This document shows positions 13,754 to 14,833 of a stretch of 14,833 bases of DNA, piece by piece. The notes under the pieces are model-generated. The model was given only the letters and a program-made list of their open reading frames with translations. It had not been told where the DNA came from and did not search any database. Each line of letters opens with the position of its first letter. Positions within the stretch are counted from its first letter, which is position 1. This DNA comes from Collinsella sp. AF02-46-1. Its GTDB lineage: Bacteria > Actinomycetota > Coriobacteriia > Coriobacteriales > Coriobacteriaceae. A program made the position numbers and the translations under genes. The stretch covers positions 1-14,833 of the forward strand of contig CAKXKM010000049.1 of assembly GCA_934876235.1 (NCBI GenBank). The letters run 5' to 3'.

Positions 13754-14146
13754 TTAGTTGTCATCGGCGCATATAGACACCAGAGAAGCAAGCTCATCCT
13801 CAAGTTGCGGAGCAAAGTATCTAAAAGAAACCTGCGCTCCAGTCGGTATCGACTCAATCATATTCGCAGCATTATCTGAAACTCGGTACGATGCAGTTTC
13901 ACCTGTCTTCAAATCCTCTATTGAGCAGACAGCGTCTTCAGCATCAATCGACCTAAGCACGCCTTTTCCTTGTAACATCACATCGGCATGCCCGCCAGCT
14001 ATTTCTAATGAACCTGAGTCTGTCGCAGTCACTTCTCCGGAACCTCCGCGCGATATCTCTTCCTTTGTTGAACAGCCCACCAATGAAGCCATCAGCACCA
14101 AAGACAGAGCTAGACGAATCGCCCTACTTCGAAAAAGTCGTTCCAT
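13754..14146 (-). CDS. Small lipoprotein of unknown function
   Basis: A 130-residue predicted lipoprotein. Seen: a signal peptide with basic n-region (MERLFRSRAIR), hydrophobic h-region (LALSLVLMAS) and lipobox LVGC; Cys25 would be lipidated and the mature protein anchored outside the membrane. After a Gly/Ser linker comes one small beta-rich domain of about 85 residues (GKGVLRSIDAEDAVCSIEDL, TGETASYRVSDN, GAQVSFRYFAP), suggestive of a small barrel, with no enzyme motif recognised. In-frame ATGs at 14158 and 14173 are alternatives; 14146 gives the most typical signal peptide and has GTGGA close upstream. The gene overlaps the 3' end of the upstream peptidase gene by 23 bases in another frame, so the two are probably translated together and may work together on the cell surface. 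Confidence 0.75.
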   Translation of the reverse strand: MERLFRSRAIRLALSLVLMASLVGCSTKEEISRGGSGEVTATDSGSLEIAGGHADVMLQGKGVLRSIDAEDAVCSIEDLKTGETASYRVSDNAANMIESIPTGAQVSFRYFAPQLEDELASLVSICADDN

Positions 14147-14833
14147 AAGTCCACGCATAATAGCTCTGATCATACTTCAGGAAGGATAAAGATGAATTCC
14201 AGCCGTCCGCTATGCCAATCATCTGCCTTGTCTCTCCAGTTTTCTTACCAGTAAGTGTGGCGTAAGCCTCCGCTGTTACAGAATGGGCTGATCCGTTGTA
14301 CAAACTCGCATGTAAAACATTCGGTCTATTAGAGTTAATCTCATTTTGAATGCTCACGATAGCCGGAGAGGAGACAGTGCGGGCGATAAGAGTACTTCCT
14401 CTGCTTGCGCAGTAATTTGTAAACCCCGTTGCACAGGTTGATATCGGCGTTCCGCCCAAAACAACGCCGGGAACAGTCTGTTCTTCATCGGAAAGAGCAT
14501 GGGTATTGGTGTAATTCCATATCTGCATATATTGCGAAGGGTCGCTATATAAATTGGCAATGCCATACAGTTCCGCAACGTTCGAAAAAGCTGTCACCAT
14601 ACAAGCATAGTGGGCAGTAAGCCTCTTAATCTCGCTTTCATCATATGACATAAACTGAGAAATGGAACGAAATCCAGATACTGTGTAATCCTGCATTTGA
14701 GTTGCGTAAATTACGACATCGTTCCAGCTTGAAGGTTTATTCGATAAAACGACAGGCCGTCCTTCTATGGAAACAGCCGGGATTGTTCTTCCGCAATTTG
14801 TTGTTATTGAACCGTCCAAAGATTGCACACCGA
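14124..14833 (-). CDS. C39/papain-like cysteine peptidase domain protein, N-terminus outside window
   Basis: An open minus-strand frame of about 236 codons entering from beyond position 14833. The apparent GTG at 14828 is probably an internal valine codon, as the frame is open to the window edge. Seen (numbering from that GTG): a candidate nucleophile Cys76 in HYACMVTAFSNVAELYG, His182 in NGSAHSVTAEAY, and Asp208 in IADGWN. This is the order and spacing of the C39-like (Peptidase_C39_2) fold, where Cys, His and Asp/Asn form the active site and DGWN follows a beta-strand. The sequence resembles secreted cysteine peptidases of gut bacteria; the signal peptide would lie outside the window. Substrate unknown. 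Two further Cys (TCATGFTNYC near 131-140) might form a disulfide. The canonical Gln before the Cys is not evident in the part seen, and the domain may be inactive or divergent. Confidence 0.7.
   Translation of the reverse strand, partial: GVQSLDGSITTNCGRTIPAVSIEGRPVVLSNKPSSWNDVVIYATQMQDYTVSGFRSISQFMSYDESEIKRLTAHYACMVTAFSNVAELYGIANLYSDPSQYMQIWNYTNTHALSDEEQTVPGVVLGGTPISTCATGFTNYCASRGSTLIARTVSSPAIVSIQNEINSNRPNVLHASLYNGSAHSVTAEAYATLTGKKTGETRQMIGIADGWNSSLSFLKYDQSYYAWTYGTTFSK

Noticed and set aside
1..14833. CRISPR array, tRNA, rRNA, integrase or insertion sequence
   Set aside because: No regularly spaced repeats, no RNA gene signatures and no transposase or recombinase motifs were found on either strand.

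Overview
The window most resembles a high-GC gut Coriobacteriia genome (Collinsella or a close relative). This is inferred from about 60-67% GC in the housekeeping genes and from the gene families present; no rRNA or other phylogenetic marker is available. Most genes lie on the minus strand.

Positions 1-6737 are ordinary chromosome, all minus strand. In transcription order they are a glutamine-dependent NAD+ synthetase (nadE), a class I/II aminotransferase, L-lactate dehydrogenase (ldh), a DUF2974/Mbeg1-like alpha/beta hydrolase and a partial NdpA/YejK-type nucleoid-associated protein. The hydrolase gene is bracketed by two copies of a 31-bp repeat with TGGTGCA/TGCACCA ends. Good hairpin terminators follow ldh and nadE; the one after nadE lies just before the aminotransferase ribosome binding site.

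Positions about 6860-10925 form a distinctly AT-richer block (roughly 40% GC where counted). It holds a compact minus-strand operon: a DUF2087 protein, an overlapping MFS exporter, a cobalamin-binding radical SAM protein starting 7 bases after the exporter, and a previously unlisted 36-codon gene 13 bases after the radical SAM stop. The small gene has the strongest Shine-Dalgarno sequence of the operon and is followed by a strong terminator. The radical SAM protein carries CxxxCxxC, and its C-terminal third looks like two consecutive PqqD/RRE-type winged-helix modules. The best reading is a candidate RiPP (ribosomally made, post-translationally modified peptide) locus: the last gene encodes the peptide, the radical SAM enzyme modifies it, and the MFS protein exports it or gives immunity. 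As given, the radical SAM gene is split by a one-base frameshift near 9087-9108, so it is either recently inactivated or a sequence error.

Positions 10922-14833 hold a small conserved-looking hypothetical (minus), a membrane protein with a long S/T/N/Q-rich tail (plus), a protein with a LOTUS-like N-terminus and an acidic/proline linker (plus), and, convergent to these, a lipoprotein overlapping the 3' end of a C39/papain-like secreted peptidase gene that runs off the window. A 14-bp perfect-stem bidirectional terminator separates the convergent genes. No gap between genes exceeds 300 bases. No tRNA, rRNA, CRISPR array, integrase or transposase gene was seen.
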